Below are positions 1 to 7,524 of a DNA stretch of 38,417 nucleotides, in pieces (the stretch's first letter is position 1; each line of letters opens with the position of its first letter). This DNA is from Microcaldota archaeon (GTDB lineage Archaea > Micrarchaeota > Micrarchaeia > Anstonellales > Bilamarchaeaceae), in the NCBI GenBank assembly GCA_023248035.1, contig JAHFFJ010000002.1, positions 23,448 through 61,864 on the forward strand, read 5' to 3'. The notes beneath the pieces were generated by a model that did no database searches, was not told where the DNA came from, and saw only the letters and a program-made list of their open reading frames with translations. Made by a program: the position numbers and the translations under genes.

Positions 1-856
1 TGCGTATTAGTTCGAGCCTCTCATATATCTCCTTCTTGAGTTTATCCATGCTTTTCAAATCGCCTACTGAAATTGGCACATAGTCGAATGCAAGTTTGGG
101 TAATTCTTTTATCAGGTCTACTTTGGTAAGTATATACAACGCAGGAATATAGGCCCTGTTTGCCTCAAGGGCATCTATGAACTCATCTATTGTTATGTCC
201 CTATGCAACACTACATTCGCATTGAAAATACTATACTGATTGAGTGCTGCAAGTATCCCTTTTTGTGTAATTTTAGTTAGTGGTACGGTTGAGTTTATTG
301 TTACTCCACCCCTTATCATTTTAGCTATTGAAACTTCTGGCGGTTGGCTGTTTATACGTATTCCAAAACCGTAAAGTTCGGTTTCTATTATCCTATTTTG
401 TCTGGGGTTAGCTCCTTCTACCATTATCAGTATCAGGTCTGCATTTCTAGCAACTGCAATAACCTCTCTTCCACGTCCCCGTCCATCTTTGGCACCTTCA
501 ATAATTCCAGGAAGATCCAGCACCTGTATTTTGGTGTCATTATATTCCATTATCCCAGGGATGCACTTTAAGGTAGTAAAAGCATAAGCGGCAATTTTTG
601 ATTCTGCATTGGTTAGTTTGTTCATTAAAGTACTCTTACCTACGCTGGGCAGGCCTATCATTGCAACTGTAGCATCGCCACTTTTTTTAACATCAAAGCC
701 GCCTGCACTTGTACCATGTTTTTTCGGGCTGATAAGTTCCCTTCTGAGCTGGGCTATCTTGGATTTGACAATACCTATGTGGTACTCAGTAGCCTTGTTT
801 TTTTGCGTTCGCGCAAGCTCGTCTTCCAATTCTTTGAGTTTTTCAGTTACGCCCAT
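1..856 (-). CDS. DRG-family GTP-binding protein (C-terminus beyond window)
   Basis: The reading frame runs from an ATG at 856 off the left edge, so about 285 N-terminal residues are visible and the ORF track misses it. After a basic, coiled N-terminal segment of about 60 residues comes a Ras-like G domain with the P-loop GLPSVGKST, the DRG-type stretch AYAFTTLKCIPG and the G3 motif DLPGIIEGA, then the NKxD-equivalent TKVD. This order is typical of the developmentally regulated GTPase (Obg-HflX superfamily) proteins of archaea and eukaryotes, which bind ribosomes. The TGS domain expected at the C-terminus lies outside the window. Its ATG follows the vapC stop by one base and an SD-like GAGG lies inside the vapC end, so it probably shares a transcript with the toxin-antitoxin genes. 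Confidence 0.93.
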   Translation of the reverse strand, partial: MGVTEKLKELEDELARTQKNKATEYHIGIVKSKIAQLRRELISPKKHGTSAGGFDVKKSGDATVAMIGLPSVGKSTLMNKLTNAESKIAAYAFTTLKCIPGIMEYNDTKIQVLDLPGIIEGAKDGRGRGREVIAVARNADLILIMVEGANPRQNRIIETELYGFGIRINSQPPEVSIAKMIRGGVTINSTVPLTKITQKGILAALNQYSIFNANVVLHRDITIDEFIDALEANRAYIPALYILTKVDLIKELPKLAFDYVPISVGDLKSMDKLKKEIYERLELIR

Positions 857-857
857 T

Positions 858-1229
858 TTATTCCTCTAACTTTATTCTTTGAAGACCTATACGATCGTAC
901 GCTTTATCAGAACTTATTATCCGGTCATCTTGGGCATAAGCTGCGTGAAAAGCATCAAAAGCAGTTAGTTTGCCCTCCTTTAAATAATGCGAAACCAAAA
1001 GAGCGGTTGTTTCTTCCAACCCATGAACATTCACAATTCTATAAATGTGTACTATTATCTTTTCCGGATCCAATCCCATTTCTTCAGATATCAGAAGAAT
1101 TTCTGCTATAGTATGTCCACTTGTCCACAGGTTACCTTTATGCTCTTCATATATTTTTAGTGCCTTGCTCTTTAACCAGTCCTTCTCTTTTATTATGGCA
1201 AGAAGGAAATCAGCATCAACGTATGGCAT
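858..1229 (-). CDS. PIN-domain ribonuclease, VapC-type toxin
   Basis: This PIN-domain protein of about 123 residues fits the VapC family of Mg-dependent RNases. The first acidic residue lies in PYVDADFLL, a central acidic residue in TIAEILLISEE, and the later cluster reads LTAFDAFHAAYAQ followed by DRIISSDKAYD. I start it at the ATG giving MPYVDAD, because a GTGAT Shine-Dalgarno-like motif sits just upstream inside the vapB end. The ORF track start five codons earlier would overlap vapB. It lies directly downstream of an AbrB-type antitoxin, the standard vapBC order, and is followed after one base by the DRG GTPase gene. RNase activity is inferred from the family; the RNA target cannot be told from sequence. 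Confidence 0.88.
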   Translation of the reverse strand: MPYVDADFLLAIIKEKDWLKSKALKIYEEHKGNLWTSGHTIAEILLISEEMGLDPEKIIVHIYRIVNVHGLEETTALLVSHYLKEGKLTAFDAFHAAYAQDDRIISSDKAYDRIGLQRIKLEE

Positions 1230-1233
1230 GCAA

Positions 1234-1482
1234 TCACTTTGCAAGTTCTTCGTAAATTTCTTTCTTTGCAGCCTGCCTCGCCATTCTTTTTATTTCCGCA
1301 ATTGTCAGGTGAGCCGGTATCTTTTTGCCTTCCTCCTGAAGCGCTTTTATTGGATCATCAGAAACAGGAATAAGAATTATCTCCCCCTTGGCAGGCACTA
1401 TGACAAATCTTTTCCCGTACTTGTCCACTATCTCTTTTGTAAGGCAAATCCTTGCTTTCTCATCAACTGAAGTGTAAGTCAT
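1234..1482 (-). CDS. AbrB/SpoVT-type antitoxin, VapB
   Basis: This 82-residue protein has an N-terminal swapped-hairpin AbrB fold (SVDEKARICLTKEIVDKYG, then FVIVPAKGEIILIPV) and a helical, basic and acidic C-terminal part (IAEIKRMARQAAKKEIYEEL) of the kind that wraps the toxin. It is the first gene of the vapB-vapC-drg string. The AbrB domain should bind DNA as a dimer, and the promoter just upstream carries three copies of TGGTGGGA in alternating orientation, which makes autorepression the simplest reading. The ATG at 1482 is the only sensible start. Confidence 0.88.
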   Translation of the reverse strand: MTYTSVDEKARICLTKEIVDKYGKRFVIVPAKGEIILIPVSDDPIKALQEEGKKIPAHLTIAEIKRMARQAAKKEIYEELAK

Positions 1483-1484
1483 TT

Positions 1485-1534
1485 TCCCACCAAATAAGTT
1501 ATGGTGGGATGAATTTATATATTATCCCACCAAA
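1485..1534 (-). promoter_or_regulatory. vapB promoter with three operator half-sites
   Basis: Reading plus-strand coordinates, TCCCACCAAA occurs at 1485-1494 and again at 1525-1534, with the inverted copy TGGTGGGA at 1502-1509. A TATA-like block (TTTATATATT) lies at 1514-1523 between the middle and distal copies. For leftward transcription the start site would fall near 1490, on the proximal copy. The sites therefore cover the upstream element, the TATA flank and the start site. Seen directly: the repeats. Inferred: that VapB or the VapBC complex binds them. Confidence 0.75.
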
Positions 1535-1551
1535 TTTTGGAATGCCTGGTC

Positions 1552-2133
1552 CTAAACCGATTTCCTCAACTCATCTCTCCACTGGCCAGACTTCATGGAT
1601 TTAAGTTTCTTTATCAATTCCTTTGCACTTTTTGTAGTAAGTTTTTTCTGAGCATTGTCTATCCATTTAGAAGTATCATAACCTATATCCGAATATTCTT
1701 TTGCCTGGAATGCACATTCCAGATAATCTGCATCCTTAAGCACATCAAGTTCTTTTCCTTTCAGGCCAAATACCCTAACAATAGCCTGTGCTAGTTTTGG
1801 TTCGATCTTTCTAATTTGATCCTTTTCAATTTCTTTTTCAATTTTTTCCTTATCCTTTACATAAAAACTTGCTATCTTATGAAGATCAGAAAGTCTAGCT
1901 TCATGTATATCATGGAAAACTGCCGCAGTGCATATCTTATTCGCACGCTCATCATCAAATCCTTCCATCTTTGCTAGTATAAATGCAATAATTGCTGTTC
2001 TAAATGTATGGTCTGCAACACTTTCGGGGTGGTTTATACTCTCTGTCCACCATCCGCTTCTGGCCACTCGCTTAAGCATGCCAGCTTCAAAAATATATTT
2101 TATTGTAGATTCCATATCTGATCCCATAATCAT
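1552..2133 (-). CDS. HD-domain phosphohydrolase (YfbR/HDDC2-like)
   Basis: This HD-superfamily metal-dependent phosphohydrolase has about 193 residues. The metal-binding residues are visible as the His of ESVADHTFR, the pair in AAVFHDIHEARL, and the later Asp in LKDADYLECAF. This pattern matches the YfbR/HDDC2 type (COG1896), whose studied members are 5'-deoxynucleotidases. The substrate here is not proven. Several starts are possible: the track start is TTG; I use the ATG at 2133, and the ATG at 2115 (MESTIKYIF) fits family alignments equally well. It is divergent from the 5-formyl-THF cyclo-ligase, with a shared A/T block between them. Confidence 0.82.
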   Translation of the reverse strand: MIMGSDMESTIKYIFEAGMLKRVARSGWWTESINHPESVADHTFRTAIIAFILAKMEGFDDERANKICTAAVFHDIHEARLSDLHKIASFYVKDKEKIEKEIEKDQIRKIEPKLAQAIVRVFGLKGKELDVLKDADYLECAFQAKEYSDIGYDTSKWIDNAQKKLTTKSAKELIKKLKSMKSGQWRDELRKSV

Positions 2134-2163
2134 ATGCAAACCAATATCTTAGCACTCTCATCT

Positions 2164-2176
2164 GCACTTTTTAATC
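2164..2176. promoter_or_regulatory. Shared TATA block of a divergent gene pair
   Basis: CACTTTTTAATCC lies between the HD gene (minus) and the cyclo-ligase gene (plus). Read rightward, its centre is about 25 bp from the cyclo-ligase ATG at 2197. Read leftward, it lies 35-40 bp from the HD start. It is the only TATA-like sequence in the gap, so both directions may use it. Confidence 0.45.
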
Positions 2177-2196
2177 CTTCGAGCCTTATGCTAATC

Positions 2197-2733
2197 ATGG
2201 AAAATAAAGCAACATTACGTAGGAAAATCCTAAAAATCCGTGATTCACTTTCGAGCGAGAATGTATCTTCCTTAAGCACCAAAATTCTCGAACGCCTCTT
2301 TTCCAGGCCAATGGTTATCCAATCAAAAAAAATCGCATTCTACATGCCAAAAGGCAACGAAGTGGATACAAGAATGATGATCTACCAGGCAAAATCTGCT
2401 GGTAAAGAAGTTCTCCTTCCAATAACAAAAAAAGAACTTGAGTTTCATCCATTCCACTCGTTTGCTGACTTGCATGAAGGTAAATACGGTATTCTCGAAC
2501 CACCCGAATCAAAACCAATAGAACCCGAAGTTATCATTGTTCCTGGAATATCATTTGGTCTTTGCATGCATAGGCTAGGTTATGGTAAAGGCTACTACGA
2601 TCGCTATCTTTCAAAATCATCCGCTTACCGTGTAGGAATCTGCTACGATTTCCAGGTTGTAGAAAAACTACCCTCACATCCCCACGATCAGAGGCTAAAT
2701 GAGATCGTGAGCGAGAAGAGGGTAATTATATAA
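2197..2733 (+). CDS. 5-formyltetrahydrofolate cyclo-ligase
   Basis: This 5-FCL family protein (about 178 residues) converts 5-formyl-THF to 5,10-methenyl-THF with ATP. It shows the N-terminal helix ATLRRKILKIRDSLS, the substrate-pocket strand KIAFYMPKGNEVDTR and the signature LGYGKGYYDRYL near the C-terminus. I move the start to the ATG of MENKATLRR, since a TATA-like block lies about 25 bp upstream and the track start would include non-conserved residues. It restores formyl folate to the pool used by the PurH transformylase step encoded at 29.9 kb, although the two genes are far apart. Confidence 0.93.
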   Translation: MENKATLRRKILKIRDSLSSENVSSLSTKILERLFSRPMVIQSKKIAFYMPKGNEVDTRMMIYQAKSAGKEVLLPITKKELEFHPFHSFADLHEGKYGILEPPESKPIEPEVIIVPGISFGLCMHRLGYGKGYYDRYLSKSSAYRVGICYDFQVVEKLPSHPHDQRLNEIVSEKRVII

Positions 2734-2764
2734 GTCTTATGTGAATAATGGTGCGGTGATCAAG

Positions 2765-3028
2765 ATGACTGACCTGCGAAAATCGATAAAATGTAATAAC
2801 TGCGGAAACGAATCCACCCTCGCAGTATCTAGCGAGATGGATATAAAAGAAGTTAACTTTTCAGGCCGGTGCAGGTGCGGAAGTTCGCTTCAAATTACCT
2901 ATGGTATTGTCGGTGAACCATCTACTCCAGTTCAGGATAGTTCTTCTGCAGATGTTGTGAATATTGATGAAAGTCTGTTTTCACCTGAAATTCCAAGTGA
3001 TGCACTAAGAGATATAATGGATGAATAA
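2765..3028 (+). CDS. Small zinc-ribbon protein with acidic tail
   Basis: This protein of about 87 residues has a CNNCG knuckle near residue 9 and a second CRCG pair about 30 residues later, consistent with one zinc ribbon. The remainder is Ser/Asp/Glu-rich (SSADVVNIDESLFSPEIP) and probably disordered. The track begins at a GTG at 2741. I prefer the ATG at 2765, because GGTGATC, a perfect match to the archaeal anti-SD, lies just before it, although the spacing is short. The function is unknown. It may share a transcript with the cyclo-ligase gene, which ends 31 bp upstream. Confidence 0.65.
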   Translation: MTDLRKSIKCNNCGNESTLAVSSEMDIKEVNFSGRCRCGSSLQITYGIVGEPSTPVQDSSSADVVNIDESLFSPEIPSDALRDIMDE

Positions 3029-3085
3029 GTCACAAATTTATTTTTTTATACACCATTTTTAAACCTTTTTTTACACTATTTTTTC

Positions 3086-4324
3086 ATGGGCCTTAAGATA
3101 GATGCAGATCTCAGACGTTTTCATGAGAAAACTCGAGGGTCTAAAGATCAAATATTACACGGTCATTTAACACGAGGAACATTAAATGTGCCAAAAGGAA
3201 GGGAAGCACTTAGAATTCCACTTCCAGAAATTGAACTACCTCGTTTTATGCATGATGATAGGCCAAGAGGGCGCTATGGGCAAATTGCTTCTCAAGATTC
3301 AAAGCAGGGTGTGGGGCAGGGAAACGGAAACGTTGGTGACCCATTAGATCTGGCTAATGATGGAAAAACTGGCCGAGGTGGTCATGGACATGGCAGTCGT
3401 GATCACAGCTATATTGAATTTACAAGAGAGGATGCAGCAGACTTTCTGGAGAAGCAACTTAAACTACCTAATCTTAGGGAAACTTTTGAAGGCGGATCAA
3501 TTCAAGTTGCTGCACAAAGATATCTTAGCCGTGCTAAGGTGGGTCCACGTGGTCTTGTTCATCAAAGAAGAACTTTTCTAGAATCCTTAAAAAGAGGAGT
3601 TGCAAACCCCGGTTATGTTCCTGGGCAAGTGGTAGTTCCGGAAGCTGGTGACTTTCGTTATCGGGCACCAAAATCCATACAAATACCTAGAGCTAATGCC
3701 GTAGTAATATATGTAAAGGATGTATCTGGTTCCACCTACGATGTAATAAATTATTTTAAGCAAATTTGCTGGTGGACTGATGCCTGGGTAAGTAAACATT
3801 ACCACAAGGTAGTATCGAGATATGTTGATTACGATTTTCATGCAAGGGAAGTTGATCGTGACAAATTCTATGAAGTTGATGCAGGGGGAGGAACGAGTAT
3901 GAATTCTGGGTTAGCTCGTGTAAAAAAAATTGCTAACGAATATTCTGTATCAGATTATAACCTATTTGTGGTGCATTTTACTGATGGGGATGCAGAAGAT
4001 GTTCTTATGGAAGATGAGTTCGATTATGAGCAAGATGGCCTACATGAAACTTCCTCTGTGCGATATAACCCTCTTTCTGATGTTCTAAAAATTGCCAATT
4101 GCTTGTTTGTTTGTGAAGTTGGTGCATTTTATGATTTTAACTATAGCGAGTTGCTTAGTTCAATGATCATAGATGACCCACTATTAGCCAAAGCAATACG
4201 GTGCGTGAGTTTGCCAACCCGAGCTGGAGATTATGATCTTGCCGATTTAGTTAGTAAGACCCTTGGCTTTTGGTTTGGCCCTTACAAAGAAAGTGTCAAA
4301 TCTCTAATTGATTTAGTCACATAA
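3086..4324 (+). CDS. DUF444/UPF0229 (YeaH-type) VWA-like protein
   Basis: This 412-residue protein matches the YeaH/YhbH family. It has a basic N-terminus, a Gly/His-rich linker (GRGGHGHGSRDH), a central region, and a von Willebrand A-like C-terminal half with a MIDAS-type DVSGST at about 215-220, followed by GGGTSMNSGL and VHFTDGDAED. In bacteria yeaH travels with the PrkA kinase gene and often spoVR, a stress module. Neither partner is present in this window. The gene has its own TATA-like sequence (TTTTTAAACC) 25-30 bp before the ATG. Its last 43 bp overlap the convergent HAD gene. Confidence 0.85.
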   Translation: MGLKIDADLRRFHEKTRGSKDQILHGHLTRGTLNVPKGREALRIPLPEIELPRFMHDDRPRGRYGQIASQDSKQGVGQGNGNVGDPLDLANDGKTGRGGHGHGSRDHSYIEFTREDAADFLEKQLKLPNLRETFEGGSIQVAAQRYLSRAKVGPRGLVHQRRTFLESLKRGVANPGYVPGQVVVPEAGDFRYRAPKSIQIPRANAVVIYVKDVSGSTYDVINYFKQICWWTDAWVSKHYHKVVSRYVDYDFHAREVDRDKFYEVDAGGGTSMNSGLARVKKIANEYSVSDYNLFVVHFTDGDAEDVLMEDEFDYEQDGLHETSSVRYNPLSDVLKIANCLFVCEVGAFYDFNYSELLSSMIIDDPLLAKAIRCVSLPTRAGDYDLADLVSKTLGFWFGPYKESVKSLIDLVT

Positions 4325-5043
4325 TCAGGTTTAATCTGACTATTTTTCAAATGCTCCTTATTTGTGCTCCCGCTCAATACCAAAGTTGATTTTATACCTG
4401 CATTTTTTGCAAACAATATATCGGTATTTAGTCTGTCCCCTACCATCATCACTTCGCTATTTTTTAGTTTAAAATCTTTTTTTATAAGTTCAAAAGCATA
4501 AGGGTTTGGTTTTCCTATTGTCTGTGCCTGAACCTCACCTGCATACTCAATTGCGCTCACTATTGAGCCCGATCCGGGAAGAGAACCATTTTCTGTAGGG
4601 TAAGTATGGTCTTTGTTTGAAGCAATAAGTAAAGCACCTGCCATCAAGGCCTTATGGGCGTTGCAAAGCTTCTCATATGTCAATTCCCGGTCAAGTCCAA
4701 CAACCACTATTCCAGGTTTTTCTGAAATTTTAATTCCTGCCATCTCTATTTCTTCTCTAAATCCATCCTCACCAATAATCATAACACTCTTACCCTTGTA
4801 CTTTTCTCTTACATAGTGGGCAACTACATAAGAGCCGCAGTAAATTTCATCACCTTTAACCTCAAATCCCATTCCCAAAAGCTTCTCAGCAACTCCCTTT
4901 CTGCTTCTAGTAGCTGCATTTGTAAAAAAAAGAACTCTAATGCCTTTTGAACGAAGTTCCCCAACTTTTTCTACCGCACCAGCTATCACAGTTTTTCCGC
5001 GATAGAGTGTACCATCTAAATCGAAAATTACTGTTTTTATCAT
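4282..5043 (-). CDS. HAD-superfamily class IIA phosphatase (NagD-like)
   Basis: This HAD hydrolase of about 253 residues has motif I FDLDGTLYRG at the N-terminus, motif II FFTNAATRS, a large C2-type cap, the motif III Lys in TIGKPNPYAF, and motif IV MVGDRLNTDILFA. The order and cap position match the NagD/AraL/p-nitrophenyl phosphatase group, which dephosphorylates small sugar or glycerol phosphates. The exact substrate is not readable. The track start is a TTG; the ATG at 5043 lies about 25 bp from a TATA block and gives MIKTVIFDLDG. It overlaps the DUF444 gene tail to tail. Confidence 0.88.
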   Translation of the reverse strand: MIKTVIFDLDGTLYRGKTVIAGAVEKVGELRSKGIRVLFFTNAATRSRKGVAEKLLGMGFEVKGDEIYCGSYVVAHYVREKYKGKSVMIIGEDGFREEIEMAGIKISEKPGIVVVGLDRELTYEKLCNAHKALMAGALLIASNKDHTYPTENGSLPGSGSIVSAIEYAGEVQAQTIGKPNPYAFELIKKDFKLKNSEVMMVGDRLNTDILFAKNAGIKSTLVLSGSTNKEHLKNSQIKPDYVTKSIRDLTLSL

Positions 5044-5059
5044 ATCCAATTACCCACAT

Positions 5060-5075
5060 CAATAAATATAAAATC
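5060..5075. promoter_or_regulatory. Shared TATA block, HAD and GNAT genes
   Basis: CAATAAATATAAAATC is the only A/T box in the 50-bp gap between two divergent genes. Its centre is about 25 bp from the ATG of each (5043 leftward, 5094 rightward). A single block thus appears to serve two leaderless transcripts. Confidence 0.5.
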
Positions 5076-5093
5076 TCATTTTAGTAAATATCT

Positions 5094-5615
5094 ATGTATA
5101 AAATTTCCACACTTAAAAAGCTTGATTCAAAAAACCCAAGTGCTTTTCGCAATTTTATCTGTGAACTTATTGATCAAGGTGCTTATCTTCTTGTAGACAA
5201 AAAACCAACACTCAAGGAAGAAAAACAATGGCTAAAAGATAAAATCGCTGCTATAAGAAAGGGCAACGAACTATGCTTGGCAGTTTGGGATGGGGGAAAA
5301 CTTGCTGCAGTTGCCGATGCCCGAAGAGCCCGCTTTAAAGAAAGTGAAAATGTTTGTATTGGAATTGCAATTTTGAAACCCTACAGGGGAAAAGGTTTGG
5401 GCGAAAAGCTTCTTAGGTCTATAATTACTTTAACAAAGAAAAAACTCAAACCTAAGACCATCTACCTTACTGTATTTGAGCAAAATAAAGTCGCCCAAAA
5501 CCTATACACAAAAGTTGGCTTTAGGGAATTTGCGAGATTTCCAAAATGGATAAAACATAAAGGTCATTATTATGATTCGGTTTATATGATTTTGAAATCG
5601 TCAAAAAATTTGTAG
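5094..5615 (+). CDS. GNAT-family N-acetyltransferase
   Basis: This 173-residue GNAT-fold protein has the acetyl-CoA pyrophosphate loop LKPYRGKGLGEKLL (Q/RxxGxG/A) at about 98-111, followed by IYLTVFEQNKVAQNLYTKVGFREFAR, the usual motif B with the Asn and Tyr. The end, YDSVYMIL, is the standard last strand. It resembles RimI/phosphinothricin-type acetyltransferases, but the acceptor is unknown. The ATG is about 25 bp from the TATA block shared with the HAD gene. Confidence 0.88.
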   Translation: MYKISTLKKLDSKNPSAFRNFICELIDQGAYLLVDKKPTLKEEKQWLKDKIAAIRKGNELCLAVWDGGKLAAVADARRARFKESENVCIGIAILKPYRGKGLGEKLLRSIITLTKKKLKPKTIYLTVFEQNKVAQNLYTKVGFREFARFPKWIKHKGHYYDSVYMILKSSKNL

Positions 5616-5646
5616 TGTCGAAATATTAATATAATCAAAGACCTTA

Positions 5647-6321
5647 ATGGAGTTTATGAAAACATTCAAATTCGAATACCATTCATCTTCCATTGAAATT
5701 GCCATACTGCCAAGACCACCTTCTTTTTTTGTTCCTGATGTCTATCGCGTTATCGAAGATTTCAATAAGCAAAATAATTCATCTGCAAGACTGCTACGTC
5801 CATCAGTTGCTGACTATCTACTCACCTCCAATATATGGACAGATTGCCTACCATCAAATCCGTTTCCCACTGATGCTATAGTTGCCTATGATGCACCATC
5901 ACTTCCTCTTCAAAAAGAAATAGTTTTTGACGATCCTTTAGGCACCCTGATTTTTCCTGTTCCGAAAGAATTTGTAGGCCATAAAAATATCGTAATTGCA
6001 GCAACTGATCTAAAATCCCAGAACTTTAAAAAAGAAGGAGAACATACAATCATAACCGATTGTTCACCAGTTGTTTTTACTGACTTTCCTGAAAAATCCG
6101 GAAGCTGGCAAAAATATGATAAGAAATTCATCCTTCCACACGGTAAACCCTCTACAACTGATGCCCGCTGCTTATCAAGAAAAACTTCATCCTATGTGGG
6201 TTTTCTTAGCCGTGATAGTGAACTGATCCCAGGTGTCTATGGGAATGGAAAACTTGATGTGAATGCATACACTAATTCCTCTGATATACTGGATTTAATT
6301 GTCGAACTTAAATCAAAATAA
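5647..6321 (+). CDS. Hypothetical protein
   Basis: I do not recognise this 224-residue protein. It is soluble-looking, without signal or membrane segments, and contains proline-rich turns (PRPPSFFVPDVY, PSNPFPTD) and a central strand-rich part. The A/T block upstream would also suit a start at the ATG at 5656 (MKTFKFEYH). It lies 9 bp before the Dph6-like gene on the same strand, so the two are probably co-transcribed. That is the only functional hint. Confidence 0.65.
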   Translation: MEFMKTFKFEYHSSSIEIAILPRPPSFFVPDVYRVIEDFNKQNNSSARLLRPSVADYLLTSNIWTDCLPSNPFPTDAIVAYDAPSLPLQKEIVFDDPLGTLIFPVPKEFVGHKNIVIAATDLKSQNFKKEGEHTIITDCSPVVFTDFPEKSGSWQKYDKKFILPHGKPSTTDARCLSRKTSSYVGFLSRDSELIPGVYGNGKLDVNAYTNSSDILDLIVELKSK

Positions 6322-6330
6322 GCTGGTTTC

Positions 6331-6951
6331 ATGCGCGTTGGAATTCTTTTTTCCGGTGGTAAAGATTCAGTATTCGCTACTTTCTGGGCGCTTACCCATG
6401 GGTTTGAACCAGTTTTAGTTACTGTTAAACCTCCAGAATACTCTCTAATGTTCCATCATCCAAATATCGATCAAACAAAAAAACAGGCTAAATCGTTGGG
6501 TTTAAAACAGGTTTTTGTTGAAACCACTGAAGAAAACTGGCGCGAGAGACTAATCGAAGTTTTCAAAGAACTTAAAGTTGAAGGTATTGTTGCCGGAGCA
6601 ATAGCCAGCGAATACCAAAGAAGGCGAATCGATTCAATTGGGGAAGAATTGCAGGTTCCAACCTATGCACCGCTTTGGCACAAAGATCTTGATGATTCTT
6701 TGATTAAGGAAATGCTGGAGTATTTCGAAATTTATGTTACTGCTGTCTCAGCTGAAGGACTCACTGCTGATTTTCTTGGCGAGCCCCTTCAAAAACTAAA
6801 AGATGCAAAAATCCCAAACATCCATCCTTTCCTTGAAGGCGGTGAAGGGGAAACATTTGTTGCAAATGCACCATTTTTCAAAAAAAGAATCAACATAAAA
6901 AAATGGAAGAAAACTTGGGATGGTGTTAGGGGCATTGCGGAATTATCGTGA
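6331..6951 (+). CDS. Dph6-like diphthine-ammonia ligase family protein
   Basis: This 206-residue N-type ATP pyrophosphatase has the PP-loop SGGKDSVFA at residues 8-16, the family block EGIVAGAIASEYQRRRID in the middle, and the C-terminal GGEGETFVANAPFF. These are marks of the Dph6/MJ0570 family, which completes diphthamide on elongation factor 2. The length agrees with archaeal members, which lack the extra C-terminal domains of the eukaryotic enzyme. The last codons overlap the convergent lipoprotein gene by 9 bp. Confidence 0.92.
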   Translation: MRVGILFSGGKDSVFATFWALTHGFEPVLVTVKPPEYSLMFHHPNIDQTKKQAKSLGLKQVFVETTEENWRERLIEVFKELKVEGIVAGAIASEYQRRRIDSIGEELQVPTYAPLWHKDLDDSLIKEMLEYFEIYVTAVSAEGLTADFLGEPLQKLKDAKIPNIHPFLEGGEGETFVANAPFFKKRINIKKWKKTWDGVRGIAELS

Positions 6952-7524
6952 TGCATAATTGCACTGATAGGACTGATTTAGCCATCCTCCGGTGCAGCTA
7001 TCTTTAGAATCACTACTAACACATGTTGTGCCTGCTATGCACCACTTACACCCGCTACCGCTAAGGCAAGAAGCGCAATTATATTGGTCGGAGCAACTCT
7101 TTCCGTTTGCTTCAAGACTACATCCTTGAGTGGTTACTGTCCAGTCTGCAGCCTGACAGGAACTTACTTTAGGGCCATTACTGTCCCCATATAAACAAGA
7201 GTTACTGCTTTTGCACCAACCACAACCTGGCTTTGAAAGACAGGAACCACAACTTGGAGTTAAGGTAGCGCAGTCTGTTTGTGAGGTGGCGGGCTTTTGG
7301 GGGGTATTCGAGTCATCAATTCCATCTCCAACATTAACTATTACTCCATCACCCGTAACTACAGGTTTTGTTTCTGGTCCGGATTCTTTTTCCTGATTTT
7401 GGCTCACATTATTCTTTTGCGCAGTTACGTTCTCTGGCGCACTAGTACACCCAAAAAGAATCAAGAGAACTAAAAATATTCCTGCAAATCTAAATAGAAA
7501 TGTCGATTTCTTTTCTCCCTTCAT
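6943..7524 (-). CDS. Secreted lipoprotein with two PSI-type cysteine repeats
   Basis: The 193-residue product begins with a signal peptide (basic start, hydrophobic FAGIFLVLLILFG) ending in a lipobox Cys at about 26. A Ser/Thr/Asn/Gln-rich spacer follows, then two repeats of eight cysteines each. The repeats have the cores CGSCLSKPGCGWC and CASCLSGSGCKWC, the pattern of the plexin-semaphorin-integrin (PSI) domain. It should sit on the outer face of the membrane with the repeats outside, probably disulphide-bonded. The start codon lies inside the end of purM (35-bp overlap, same strand), so it may be translated from the purM transcript. The ligand is unknown. Confidence 0.82.
   Translation of the reverse strand: MKGEKKSTFLFRFAGIFLVLLILFGCTSAPENVTAQKNNVSQNQEKESGPETKPVVTGDGVIVNVGDGIDDSNTPQKPATSQTDCATLTPSCGSCLSKPGCGWCKSSNSCLYGDSNGPKVSSCQAADWTVTTQGCSLEANGKSCSDQYNCASCLSGSGCKWCIAGTTCVSSDSKDSCTGGWLNQSYQCNYASR

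Noticed and set aside
716-1111. 131-aa plus-strand ORF across the drg-vapC junction
   Set aside because: It overlaps two well-supported minus-strand genes in antisense and has no recognisable features or promoter.
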